A DNA stretch of 34,481 nucleotides from CAZMCC01 sp964564695. Its GTDB lineage: Bacteria > Planctomycetota > Phycisphaerae > Phycisphaerales > UBA1924. The notes under the pieces were generated by a model that made no database searches, was not told the DNA's origin, and saw only the letters and a program-made list of their open reading frames with translations. The stretch is taken from contig CAZMCC010000036.1 in assembly GCA_964564695.1 (NCBI GenBank), positions 1 to 34,481 of the forward strand, in the 5' to 3' direction. Below are positions 23,916-31,317 of the stretch, one piece after another (the first letter of the stretch is position 1; every line of letters begins with the position of its first letter). Position numbers and translations under genes: made by a program.

Positions 23916-24836
23916 ATGACCAGCCCCCGGCGTCTGGTGTTCACCCGCATCGCCTTCGCCGCTCTCGCCATGACAGGCGGCGCCAGCGCGGGTCCCCCGG
24001 CCGGGGGATCGACCGACGCGCCGCCCGCCAACCCGGGAACGACCGAGCCGCCGAAGGTGAAGGCCACGCTCCTCGCCGAGCGGCCCGTCCTCGTGCCCGG
24101 CAAGACGGCCACCTTCGCCCTGCATTTCACCATCAAGCCGCAGTGGCACATCTACTCGAACGCGATCAGCGATTCGGGCGGCCCGCCGTCCGCGGAGTGG
24201 ACACTTCCCCCGGGATTCAAAGTCCTGCCCACGCTGTGGCCCGCGCCGATGCGCCACCTGTCACCCGGCGACCTGCTCGACCACGTCTACGAGAACCAGG
24301 TCACGCTCCTCGTGCCGATCAGCGTCCCCGCCGACGCGAAGCCGGGCACGAGCGTGAAGCTCGCCGCCGAGCTCTCTTGGATGGTCTGCAAGGACATCTG
24401 CGTGATCGAAAGTCAGCCGGTGTCGATCGAGCTGCCGGTGGCGGCGCAGGACATTGCGCAGGTAGTTCCAGATCCGAAGTTTCCCGCCGCCCGAGCCAGG
24501 CTCGCCAAACCCCTGAACATGGGAAACGCCGCCGAAGCGGAGAAAGCCGGCGTCTCGGTCCGCTGGGCCGACACGAAGCTCAGAATCCAAGTCAAGGATG
24601 CCAAAGCACTTACGTTCTATCCCCTCGCCGACTCCGCGGGCCCCATCAACACCATCGCCGACTGCACCGCCAAGGGCGATGCGCTCGCCATCGGGTTCGA
24701 TCCCGTCGATTCGGCGCAACCGGCGAAATCCGCGCCTGTGCACGGCATTCTTGAAATCAAGCGTTCCACCCCCGGTGCACCCGAAACAGGCGTGGAATGG
24801 TACGAATTGTCAATCCCGCGCCCTTCTGGGCACTAG
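23916..24836 (+). CDS. Exported DsbD N-terminal-domain-like protein
   Basis: A 306-residue exported protein resembling the periplasmic alpha domain of DsbD, the hub that passes electrons from cytoplasmic thioredoxin to periplasmic thiol partners. Evidence: a signal peptide (1-25), the immunoglobulin-like domain with WHIYSNAISDSGGPPSAEW and PGFKVLPTLWPAPMRHL, and the conserved redox motif WMVCKDICVIESQ, two Cys in the C-x3-C spacing of DsbD-alpha. The membrane (beta) and thioredoxin (gamma) domains of full DsbD are absent, so it needs a separate partner. A second beta-rich domain follows (about 190-300). ATG 23916 has GGAG 9 bases upstream. The next gene is a redoxin on the same strand, which fits a shared extracytoplasmic thiol function. 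Confidence 0.82.
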   Translation: MTSPRRLVFTRIAFAALAMTGGASAGPPAGGSTDAPPANPGTTEPPKVKATLLAERPVLVPGKTATFALHFTIKPQWHIYSNAISDSGGPPSAEWTLPPGFKVLPTLWPAPMRHLSPGDLLDHVYENQVTLLVPISVPADAKPGTSVKLAAELSWMVCKDICVIESQPVSIELPVAAQDIAQVVPDPKFPAARARLAKPLNMGNAAEAEKAGVSVRWADTKLRIQVKDAKALTFYPLADSAGPINTIADCTAKGDALAIGFDPVDSAQPAKSAPVHGILEIKRSTPGAPETGVEWYELSIPRPSGH

Positions 24837-24990
24837 CATTCCCACCCGCACAAACGAGCACATCCGCGGCCCACGCCGCCTACACGCCTGTGACAACAGG
24901 CATCGCTCGCGGAAGACCGCACGGTTGACCCCGGAAGGGGCAGAAACGAAGTTCAACGCAGTTTGCACCCGCACATGGCGCCGACGATTT

Positions 24991-25007
24991 CCCGGAGTGT
25001 CTCCGGG
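24991..25007 (+). promoter_or_regulatory. Short hairpin in the leader of the redoxin gene
   Basis: CCCGGAG and CTCCGGG pair around TGT, 54 bases before the start codon. The rest of 24837-25060 shows no gene. It could be the terminator of the preceding gene or an mRNA-stability element. Confidence 0.25.
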
Positions 25008-25060
25008 GAACGAATGGATGAATTCCGATCCGGCGCCCGCGGGGAGCATGGAGATAGCAC

Positions 25061-25765
25061 ATGGGTAAGGGCAAGTCGATCCTTCTGGCCGCCGCTGTCG
25101 GTGTCTTCGGTCTCGGCGTCGCGACGCTGAACGCCGAGCCCCCGAAGACGGCCCCCGCCACGGCCCCCGCGGCCGGCACCCCGGCCAAGCACGACGACAC
25201 CAAGAAGGACGCGAAGAAGGACACCGGGGCCACCACCGCCGGCGCCAAGATCGGCGCTCCCGCCCCCGCGTTCACCCTCACGTCCGCCGAAGGCAAGACG
25301 GTCAACCTGTCCGACTACAAGGGCAAGATCGTCGTCATCGAGTGGTTCAACCCCGAGTGCCCCGTCATCGTCGGCGCGCACAAGGCGGACACCTTCAAGA
25401 ACCTCTGGACCAAGTACAACAAGGACGTCACCTTCCTCGCCATCAACTCCAGCGCGAAGGGCAACCAGGGCTACGGCAAGGACCTGAACGCCAAGACCGC
25501 CAAGGAGTGGGGCCTGCAGTACCCCGTCCTGCTTGACGAGGACGGCAAGATCGGCAAGGCCTACGGCGCCAAGACCACGCCCCACATGTTCGTCATCGGC
25601 AAGGACGGCAACCTCGCCTACATGGGCGCCATCGACGACGGCAAGCCCGGTTCCGCCGGCAAGACCAACTACGTCGCCGCCGCTCTCGACAGCATCCTCA
25701 AGGGCGAGACCGTCGCCACCGCCGAAACCAAGCCCTACGGCTGCGGCGTCAAGTACGCCAACTAA
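25061..25765 (+). CDS. Exported redoxin (AhpC/TSA/thioredoxin-fold) protein
   Basis: A 234-residue thioredoxin-fold protein. The N terminus has a signal-like helix (1-25) and an Ala/Pro/Lys linker, then the redoxin domain: IGAPAPAFTLTSAEGKTVNLSDYKGKIVVIEWFN, the active site PECPVI (a single Cys, peroxiredoxin-like, rather than CxxC), and TPHMFVIGKDGNLAYMGAIDD with the cis-Pro. A C-terminal PYGCGVKYAN carries a second Cys, a motif shared by this redoxin subgroup and possibly the resolving residue. It probably reduces peroxides or transfers thiol electrons outside the cytoplasm, near the DsbD-N-like protein. Its codons are unusually uniform (mostly AAG, GCC, ACC), which suggests strong expression, as do a good GGAG 8 bases before the ATG and a clear terminator. 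Confidence 0.88.
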   Translation: MGKGKSILLAAAVGVFGLGVATLNAEPPKTAPATAPAAGTPAKHDDTKKDAKKDTGATTAGAKIGAPAPAFTLTSAEGKTVNLSDYKGKIVVIEWFNPECPVIVGAHKADTFKNLWTKYNKDVTFLAINSSAKGNQGYGKDLNAKTAKEWGLQYPVLLDEDGKIGKAYGAKTTPHMFVIGKDGNLAYMGAIDDGKPGSAGKTNYVAAALDSILKGETVATAETKPYGCGVKYAN

Positions 25766-25813
25766 TCACGCTCCCGACGGCACCGGTCGTCGAGCTTGAG
25801 TGATCGACAATGC

Positions 25814-25845
25814 AAGAGCCCGTCCCGAAAGGGGCGGGCTCTTTT
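25814..25845 (+). terminator. Intrinsic terminator of the redoxin gene
   Basis: A 13-bp stem (AAGAGCCCGTCCC with its partner, one G-U pair) with a GAAA tetraloop, followed by TTTT. It lies 49 bases past the redoxin stop and before the convergent kinase gene. Confidence 0.85.
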
Positions 25846-25883
25846 CACTGAGCACTGCATCGCAGTCGTCCCGGGGCGGGGGA

Positions 25884-28004
25884 TCAGCGACCGGAACCGG
25901 TCGGGGCGCCGGCCGGTCCGCCGGTCGGTGCCGGCGTGGGGGGGGCCGGGGGCGTGGCCCAGGCGAACGCGAACGTCGTCAGTGCATCGAGCCGGTAATC
26001 GTCTTTGATCTCTTCCGCCAGGGCCCGCACCGTCTCGCGGATCTCGGCCACGCGCCCCGGGGCGGCGGTTGCGGCCTCAGCACCGTCGCACAGCGCCTCA
26101 ATCAGCGCGACCTTGCGTGCGAGCGGATCGCCCTGCGGCAGGCCGCGATCGTTCCACCGCCCGAGAGTCTCGCGGGCGATCGCTCGCCCGCCCGCCGGGT
26201 CGTCGGTGCGCAGCTTCCAATAGGCCGTGCACATGCGCCACCCCGCTGACTCGATCGTCATGCCGCCGGCGCGCTGCTCAAGACGTGCGATCACCTCCAC
26301 GCCGACGGGAATGCGGTCACGCCATACGTTCAGTTCGTCCTGGCCCGTTCCGCCGAACAGCACCGGTCCGCCCACCACTTCCAGAATCGTGAGTATGGGG
26401 AGCCACTGCTCGGGGATCTCCATGGAGCCACGCATCACTTGCCGGAAAAGGGCCAGCGCCTTTCGGTGCTCGGCGTCGAAGTTCTGCCTGGCCGTGATTG
26501 CCGCGTCGGCGATGCGCTGGTTCGCGGTGGCGCGGTCGGCGACAACAGTCGCTTTCGCGGCGTCCGCGTCCGACTGCGCCCGCCGGCGCTCCGCGTTGGT
26601 GACGAGCACGCCCCCGGCGATCCCCGTTCCCAGCACGATGAGCGCAGCCCCCGCAGCGATGCGTGTGAGCACCGGCTCGCGGCGCGCGAACATGCGCACC
26701 CGGTGCCACGAAGAGCCCTGACGCCACGCCAGGGGCTCGTGCGCAAGCCAGCGGTCCATGTCCGCCGCCAGGGCGTCGGCCGAGGAATACCGGTCGGTCG
26801 GGTTGCTCGAGAGCGCCTTGCGTGCGATCGCGCGCAGGTCCTCGCTGGGGATGCGTGCGAGCTCTCCTTCAAGGGCGGCGGTGTCGTCGCTCGTGAGCCG
26901 CGTGGCGACCTCCGAGCCCGTCGAGCCGTTGGGCGATCGGCCCGTGATGATCCACAGCAGGAGCCCGCCGAGGGCGTAAAGGTCGCCCGGGGGAGACGCG
27001 GGACGCTCGGGGTGGCGGAACTGCTCGGGGGCCATGAACGCAAGGTTGCCCACCGGCAGCGCCGGTTCATCGGACTTCCCGCCGCTCCACCGGCGCACCG
27101 AGAGCCCGAAGTCGGCGACCTTGGGCACGCCCGCGCCCGTCAGCAGCACGTTCGTCGGCTTGAGGTCGCAGTGCACCAGGCCCTGCGCGTGGATCGCCTG
27201 CACGCCGCGGCACACACCCGAGAGCGTGGCGACGGCCTTTCGGACCGCGCCGTTGTCCGAACTCTCGCAGCGCAGACGCTCCAGCGTTCCGGCGTCGACG
27301 TATTCGGTGACGAGGTAGGTCTGGTCGGCGCCGGTGATGCCGGCGTCGAAGACACGCACGACGTTCGGGTGCTCGACGCGGCGAACCTTGGTGGCCTCGT
27401 CGATGAGGCGCTGGGCCGCCATCGGGCTCGCGGTGCGGGCGAGCTTGACCGCGACCCACGCGGGCCGGTCGGAGTCCGACAGGGCCCGGTCGACCGCGAG
27501 GTACACGCGCCCCTGCGAGCCGTCACCCAGAAGCTGGCGCAGCTCGTAGCGCCGACGCCCGTCGGCGAGCACCGGCCCCATCTCGGCCGGCAGCTTGGGG
27601 GACGCGTCGGCCCGCTCGGGGCCGGTCGACCCGGTCACCGATGCGCCGATGGCGTCGCTGAGCACGCGGCACAGCTCGATCTGCGGCGAGAGGTTCGGGT
27701 TCGCCGCGCGGAGCTTGTCGAGCGCCGTGTCGCGGGCCATCCCGCGTTCGTTGACGTACCACTCGACCGCGACGTCGAGGATCGTGTCGATCAGCGCCGG
27801 CTCGCCGAGGGCTTCGGGCCAGCGCTCCAGCAGCCCCGAGAGCGAGGCCGTGGCGCTCGACTGCAGGTGCTCGACGGTTTCGACCTCGAGGCTGTCGGCG
27901 GCGGCCGCCAGATCCTCGGCGGTCGGATGCCCGAGCCGGGACCGCAGCCAGCGCACCGCACTGCCGCCCGACGACGACGTAAAGGGGTCCCGCGTGGAGA
28001 TCAT
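25884..28004 (-). CDS. Membrane Ser/Thr protein kinase (PknB-like)
   Basis: A 706-residue eukaryotic-like kinase. Residues 1-150 are helical and unassigned. The kinase domain runs from about 153 to 420: Gly loop LLGDGSQGRVYLA, ATP-binding Lys187 (VAVKLA), catalytic HCDLKPTN (H278, D280, N285), metal-binding ADFG (DFG 298-300) and APE (325-327). The HRD arginine is Cys279, so this is a non-RD kinase not activated through classical loop phosphorylation. A single transmembrane helix (449-468) leads to an extracytoplasmic or C-terminal region of about 235 residues with helices and a Pro-rich tail. Its ATG overlaps the sigma-factor stop as ATGA, so the two are coupled; the kinase probably controls or responds with that sigma factor, as in planctomycete ECF/kinase pairs. 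Confidence 0.92.
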   Translation of the reverse strand: MISTRDPFTSSSGGSAVRWLRSRLGHPTAEDLAAAADSLEVETVEHLQSSATASLSGLLERWPEALGEPALIDTILDVAVEWYVNERGMARDTALDKLRAANPNLSPQIELCRVLSDAIGASVTGSTGPERADASPKLPAEMGPVLADGRRRYELRQLLGDGSQGRVYLAVDRALSDSDRPAWVAVKLARTASPMAAQRLIDEATKVRRVEHPNVVRVFDAGITGADQTYLVTEYVDAGTLERLRCESSDNGAVRKAVATLSGVCRGVQAIHAQGLVHCDLKPTNVLLTGAGVPKVADFGLSVRRWSGGKSDEPALPVGNLAFMAPEQFRHPERPASPPGDLYALGGLLLWIITGRSPNGSTGSEVATRLTSDDTAALEGELARIPSEDLRAIARKALSSNPTDRYSSADALAADMDRWLAHEPLAWRQGSSWHRVRMFARREPVLTRIAAGAALIVLGTGIAGGVLVTNAERRRAQSDADAAKATVVADRATANQRIADAAITARQNFDAEHRKALALFRQVMRGSMEIPEQWLPILTILEVVGGPVLFGGTGQDELNVWRDRIPVGVEVIARLEQRAGGMTIESAGWRMCTAYWKLRTDDPAGGRAIARETLGRWNDRGLPQGDPLARKVALIEALCDGAEAATAAPGRVAEIRETVRALAEEIKDDYRLDALTTFAFAWATPPAPPTPAPTGGPAGAPTGSGR

Positions 28005-28663
28005 CGCACGCCCTCCTGCGTGAGGTGACTGCGGAGCTGCTCGCGCAGGCGTTGCCACCGCTTGCGCACCACCTCTCCCGACATCATGAGCTGGTCGGCG
28101 ATCTCGGTGTGCGACGAGCCGCGCACCCACAACTGCAGGATCCGCTCGTCGGTCGGGTCCAGCAGCAGGCTGCCGAGCCGGTCGAGCAGCTCGTTGCGCT
28201 CGACGGCGTCGGCCGCGGGCGAGAGCTTCGCGCCCAGCGTCGAGACCACGCCGTCCTCCTGGCCAGAGGCGGCCGACCGGGCGGCGACCCGGACGCCGTC
28301 GGCCAGCGCGCCGTCGGCGATCCGGAAGACGAGCGCCCACAACTGGGCGGGGCTATCGGCCTGTAAGGCGCGCCGCGCGACCACCCTGTCCAGGCGGCGT
28401 GTGAGCGTTGACATGATGTCAAGCGAATCGCACAAGCGTCGTGTGTTTGAGCTGAGGCGTCTCCGATAACGGAGCCGAACCATCGCCCCGAAGCAATGCA
28501 TGAACTCGCCGACCGCGTCGCGGTCACCCGAGCGCATCCGTAAGAGGAGGTCCTCGGCGCTCTTGGCGTCGTCGGCGGCTTGCGCCGTACCGACGGTGGA
28601 GTCACGCCGTGACTGTGAAGGCCGGGAAGGGGTTCCGACGGTGCGAGCGTTTCCGTGGACCAT
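28001..28663 (-). CDS. ECF-type RNA polymerase sigma factor
   Basis: A 220-residue group 4 sigma factor of the planctomycete type. Region 2 is around 40-105 (LLLRMRSGDRDAVGEFMHCF, LRYRRRLSSNTRRLCDSLDIM) and region 4 around 165-212 (DERILQLWVRGSSHTEIADQ, VVRKRWQRLREQL), whose helix-turn-helix would read the -35 element. The N-terminal 30 residues look disordered. No anti-sigma factor is seen; the coupled membrane kinase is the likely partner. TAAACT ends 6 bases before ATG 28663, so the mRNA may be leaderless, and the expected -35 region falls in an inverted repeat (28689-28742) shared with a divergent pair of small genes, a plausible control point. Confidence 0.88.
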   Translation of the reverse strand: MVHGNARTVGTPSRPSQSRRDSTVGTAQAADDAKSAEDLLLRMRSGDRDAVGEFMHCFGAMVRLRYRRRLSSNTRRLCDSLDIMSTLTRRLDRVVARRALQADSPAQLWALVFRIADGALADGVRVAARSAASGQEDGVVSTLGAKLSPAADAVERNELLDRLGSLLLDPTDERILQLWVRGSSHTEIADQLMMSGEVVRKRWQRLREQLRSHLTQEGVR

Positions 28664-28669
28664 GGGGGA

Positions 28670-28675
28670 AGTTTA
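28670..28675 (-). promoter_or_regulatory. -10-like hexamer of the sigma factor/kinase operon, leaderless spacing
   Basis: TAAACT on the minus strand ends 6 bases before ATG 28663, with only C/T residues between. Confidence 0.45.
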
Positions 28676-28688
28676 TCTCAGTTTTTTT

Positions 28689-28742
28689 GTCACGAACCAC
28701 ATCCGTGCTTGGCTGATCTGTTGAGCCACGCGGATTCGTGAC
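28689..28742. promoter_or_regulatory. Inverted repeat in the divergent promoter region of the sigma factor operon
   Basis: GTCACGAA (28689-28696) pairs with TTCGTGAC (28735-28742), with an inner TGGCT / AGCCA pair (28710-28714 and 28724-28728). It lies between the two divergent operons and covers the expected -35 position of the sigma factor promoter. It may be an operator or an RNA fold in the leader of the 28772 gene. Confidence 0.4.
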
Positions 28743-28771
28743 CGCGGGGCCTTGCGTACCAGGAGCCCGCG

Positions 28772-29272
28772 ATGTTGTGCCATTTGTTTGCCAATAACCA
28801 CAAAATCGTGAATATCGTCCTGTTCCCCTTCCGTTGGCGTCAATCTGGGAAGGCCATCCGCTGGACGGCGGGTGCCCTGTGCCTGGGTGCCACGGCTATC
28901 GGCGCGCCCGCAATGGCTTCGCCAATCCCCGATTCGGCGGGTGTGTCCGCCCAGCCCGGCCCCGATGCCGGGGACAACTGGTTCGACCGCCTGCTGGCAC
29001 TCCTCGACCTGCTGTGCTTCATCTGCGGGTGCGAGGAAGCCCAGTCACGCGGCCCGCTCGACATGTCGAGCGCCATCGCCCGTCTGGCTCTGACCGTGGC
29101 TCACGGCGTTCCGCCGCTTACCGGCCCTGAAGGTCAATCGGCGTTGCACGCGGCCATGGATGCCAGCGTGCTCGCCGAACAGCACGCGCTCGCGCTGGGC
29201 GTGGACTACCCGACCCTTCGGCTGACCCTCGACACCCTGATCGCAGCGCTTGCGAGAGAGAACCCCAGGTGA
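28772..29272 (+). CDS. Small exported or membrane-anchored hypothetical protein
   Basis: Not recognised. It has 166 residues. A basic N-terminal region (FPFRWRQSGKAIRW) is followed by a hydrophobic stretch ending APAMA|S, which looks like a long signal peptide or membrane anchor. The middle has a hydrophobic segment with closely spaced Cys (LLALLDLLCFICGCEE), and the C-terminal 70 residues look helical. AGGAG lies 6-7 bases before ATG 28772. The stop overlaps the next gene as GTGA, so the two products are probably needed together. It is divergent from the ECF sigma factor gene and may belong to its regulon or be its input, but nothing in the sequence proves that. Confidence 0.68.
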   Translation: MLCHLFANNHKIVNIVLFPFRWRQSGKAIRWTAGALCLGATAIGAPAMASPIPDSAGVSAQPGPDAGDNWFDRLLALLDLLCFICGCEEAQSRGPLDMSSAIARLALTVAHGVPPLTGPEGQSALHAAMDASVLAEQHALALGVDYPTLRLTLDTLIAALARENPR

Positions 29273-29760
29273 CCGCGGCGCCTGCCAGTGTGCAGCTTGC
29301 CCAGATCGGACCGTCTCTCGCCGACGCGATCCGATGGCGGGTGCTGCTGCTGTTGCAGGACGCGGATGTCCCTGCGCTGTGCGACCAGGCGGGGATCGAC
29401 GCGCGGCGCCTCAAGGAGCTGCTTGCCGAGGCGCGCCTGAGCGCCGAGCTGGTGGCCCTTGTGGCGCAGTTCGCCAGAGTGCCCGTGGCGGAAGTGATGT
29501 TTGGCCATTCCGACGAGTCCATGGCTGACAGTCGGTTGGCCACACTCACTGCCGCCACGAACACCGACCTGCTCGAGCATCTCGCCGGGCGTCTCCAGAC
29601 GCTCGAGGCCCGCATCGAGCGGGCCCTGCTGGCGCTCATGGAGGTCGAGGCACGCCTCTCGGCGGCGGGTCTCACCCCGTCGGACCTGATTCCGCCCGAC
29701 CTGATCCCGCTCTACGCGGCGATCACGTCGATGCCGGGTCAGGTGGGGACGGGGCGGTAG
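29269..29760 (+). CDS. Small protein with possible HTH and coiled coil
   Basis: Not recognised. It has 163 residues, starting at a GTG that overlaps the upstream stop. Residues about 20-78 (IRWRVLLLLQDADVPALCDQ, AGIDARRLKELLAEA, LVALVAQFARVPVAEVMFG) follow the helix order and spacing of an XRE/Cro-type helix-turn-helix ending in the usual 'V---E-MFG'. Residues about 97-132 (LLEHLAGRLQTLEARIERAL) form a likely coiled coil, giving a dimer. A DNA-binding regulator paired with an exported partner is a reasonable guess, not a demonstrated function. It ends near the third REP copy. Confidence 0.65.
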   Translation: MTAAPASVQLAQIGPSLADAIRWRVLLLLQDADVPALCDQAGIDARRLKELLAEARLSAELVALVAQFARVPVAEVMFGHSDESMADSRLATLTAATNTDLLEHLAGRLQTLEARIERALLALMEVEARLSAAGLTPSDLIPPDLIPLYAAITSMPGQVGTGR

Positions 29761-29791
29761 GGGACAGTGGGGGGGCGGTTGTGGACCCGGG

Positions 29792-29823
29792 ATCCGGACC
29801 TTCGAGGACTCAGGTCCGGCGTC
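29792..29823 (+). repeat. REP-like palindrome, solitary copy 3
   Basis: The same element as beside the RAYT at 8662, with an identical stem (CCGGACCT / AGGTCCGG) and flanks and a loop two bases shorter. It lies between two convergent genes about 20 kb from the transposase. Confidence 0.8.
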
Positions 29824-29843
29824 GCGGAGTGGGGGGGCGTCGG

Positions 29844-31019
29844 CTAGCGCGCACCCGGTTGCAACTCCACCCGCACGCCCTCCGGGCTCGTCAGCGCCCA
29901 GTCGCGCTTGAGCATGCGGCAGAACGTCAGCGTGATGACGCGACCCGAGTCTTCGTCGAGCTCGGGGTGCAGCATGGTGCAGTAGATCAGCTGCGTCTCT
30001 TCACCCGCGCGCTCGGGGACCTTGATGAGCCCGCCATCGGGTGCGAGCGGCGTCCACGGCCCCCACGGCGTCGGGGCCCGGCGGAGCTGGATCTGGTCGT
30101 GCCGGAAGAAGTTCGACGACGTCGCGAGCAGCCAGGCCTTGAGGTGGTCGTTCCACGCCACGCTCGCCTGGCCCCAGACCTCCGGGGCCGCGGGGAGGGC
30201 GTCTTCGATGCGCTTCGTCCACAGAGCCTCGGTGTCGTCGTCCCCGCCGAAACCCGCGAAGAACTCGTAGCGATCCGGGTCCTCGATGTCGTGCTCGTCG
30301 ACGCGGGCGATGAGCAGTTCGCTGGAAAGGTCCTGCTCGCCCCTGAATCGGCGGGGGGCGTAGAGGTAGAGATAGCCGTGCTGCTCGACGATCGCCGAGG
30401 GATCGATCGGCCAGTTCCCCGTGGCGTCCTGCGGCTGCGGGAGACGCAGATACTCGCTGAACGCATGCGGGGCCCGGGCGAGCCCGGTTCCGACCGGCTT
30501 GAATCCCCACGGCCCCCCGCCCGTCACGTCGATCAGCCCGTAGAACATGTACGCGCGGCCGAAGTCGGTGGCGTCGTTCCGGTTGTCCGCGCCCGCGAGC
30601 CACACGCCCGCCAGCGGCCAGAGGCGCCGGGTCTTGGGGTCCTCGTCGGGGAGCAGCGCGAGTGGGGGGAGAGCGACGCCGTCGGGGCCGGTGAGGTATC
30701 GAAGTGCCGGTGGCCAGCCGGTGGAGCCGGCGGGGAGGAAGGCCATCGTGTTCGAGTGGGCGCCGCCCTCGAAGTGCGGCTTGGCGTCGGGAGCGCGGGT
30801 GCCGAGGAAGGTGTCGCCGAAGGTCCAGAGCGTGCCGTCGGGGACAGGCGTGGCGAGTGCGCCGTCCTGATAGAGCACGCGCGCGGCTTGCTGCGGTTCG
30901 CTGGACATCTCGGGAAGGAACTGCACGCCGCCGATCGCGGCCTCGCGCGGGGGAGTGGTGCAGCCTGCGATCGAGGCGGCCGCACACGCGCCGACGAGCA
31001 GGGGCAGGCGAGCTTGCAT
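29844..31019 (-). CDS. DUF4185-like lipoprotein (predicted beta-propeller)
   Basis: A 391-residue lipoprotein: signal peptide ending SIAGC, lipidated Cys near residue 20. The remainder resembles DUF4185 proteins, five-bladed propellers related to glycoside hydrolases: DGTLWTFGDTFLGTR, HSNTMAFLP, the repeated W-P/F-A-P blade strands (NWPIDPSAIVEQHGYLYLYA, VWGQASVAWNDHLKAWLLAT) and GPWTPLAPDGG near the end. Assignment is from pattern memory, hence the moderate confidence; a carbohydrate-related role would be inference. The start is ATG 31019 because the lipobox is then correctly placed and TACGCT ends 5 bases upstream. A longer in-frame option to 31145 adds residues with no signal. Confidence 0.72.
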   Translation of the reverse strand: MQARLPLLVGACAAASIAGCTTPPREAAIGGVQFLPEMSSEPQQAARVLYQDGALATPVPDGTLWTFGDTFLGTRAPDAKPHFEGGAHSNTMAFLPAGSTGWPPALRYLTGPDGVALPPLALLPDEDPKTRRLWPLAGVWLAGADNRNDATDFGRAYMFYGLIDVTGGGPWGFKPVGTGLARAPHAFSEYLRLPQPQDATGNWPIDPSAIVEQHGYLYLYAPRRFRGEQDLSSELLIARVDEHDIEDPDRYEFFAGFGGDDDTEALWTKRIEDALPAAPEVWGQASVAWNDHLKAWLLATSSNFFRHDQIQLRRAPTPWGPWTPLAPDGGLIKVPERAGEETQLIYCTMLHPELDEDSGRVITLTFCRMLKRDWALTSPEGVRVELQPGAR

Positions 31020-31024
31020 GGCCA

Positions 31025-31030
31025 AGCGTA
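31025..31030 (-). promoter_or_regulatory. -10-like hexamer of the DUF4185-like gene, leaderless spacing
   Basis: TACGCT on the minus strand ends 5 bases before ATG 31019. Confidence 0.35.
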
Positions 31031-31081
31031 CTGGCGGCGGACGCGGGACGGTCCGGTAAGCGAGCGGAGGGAAACCGGGGT

Positions 31082-31109
31082 AAATCGGGATGTCCCGGAA
31101 AATCGGGAT
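31082..31109. repeat. Direct repeat AAATCGGGAT in the 31020-31317 intergenic region
   Basis: AAATCGGGAT occurs at 31082-31091 and 31100-31109, 18 bases apart, in the 298-base divergent region. The spacing is near two helical turns, so a regulator site is possible. The rest of the region shows only a TGCGCA inverted pair (31189-31205) and an AT-rich leader before 31318. Confidence 0.35.
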
Positions 31110-31317
31110 CGCCCCATTCTCGTGTGGAGTCCCGGTGTGGTACAACGTAGATGTGTTTCAGGGCGCCGGGAGGACGGAGCTCCCTCGGTGCGCAGAATGT
31201 GCGCATTTCTTCACGTTTGCAGATGAATACTCGCAGTTTTTGCTCAAGTCGCGCAATGTCCAGCGCTAAAGTCTGGCGGAGGATCCGCGCACTTTTTTTC
31301 ATAAAGGACATCAGCCC

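Noticed and set aside
28004..28340. Extension of the kinase frame into the sigma factor gene
   Set aside because: The extra 112 residues are an Arg/Gly/Ala-rich shadow of the sigma factor; the ATGA overlap at 28001-28004 gives the natural start.
29760..29791. Candidate terminator in the G-rich stretch before REP copy 3
   Set aside because: Long G runs but no pairing C run or T tract; only the REP itself forms a stable hairpin here.
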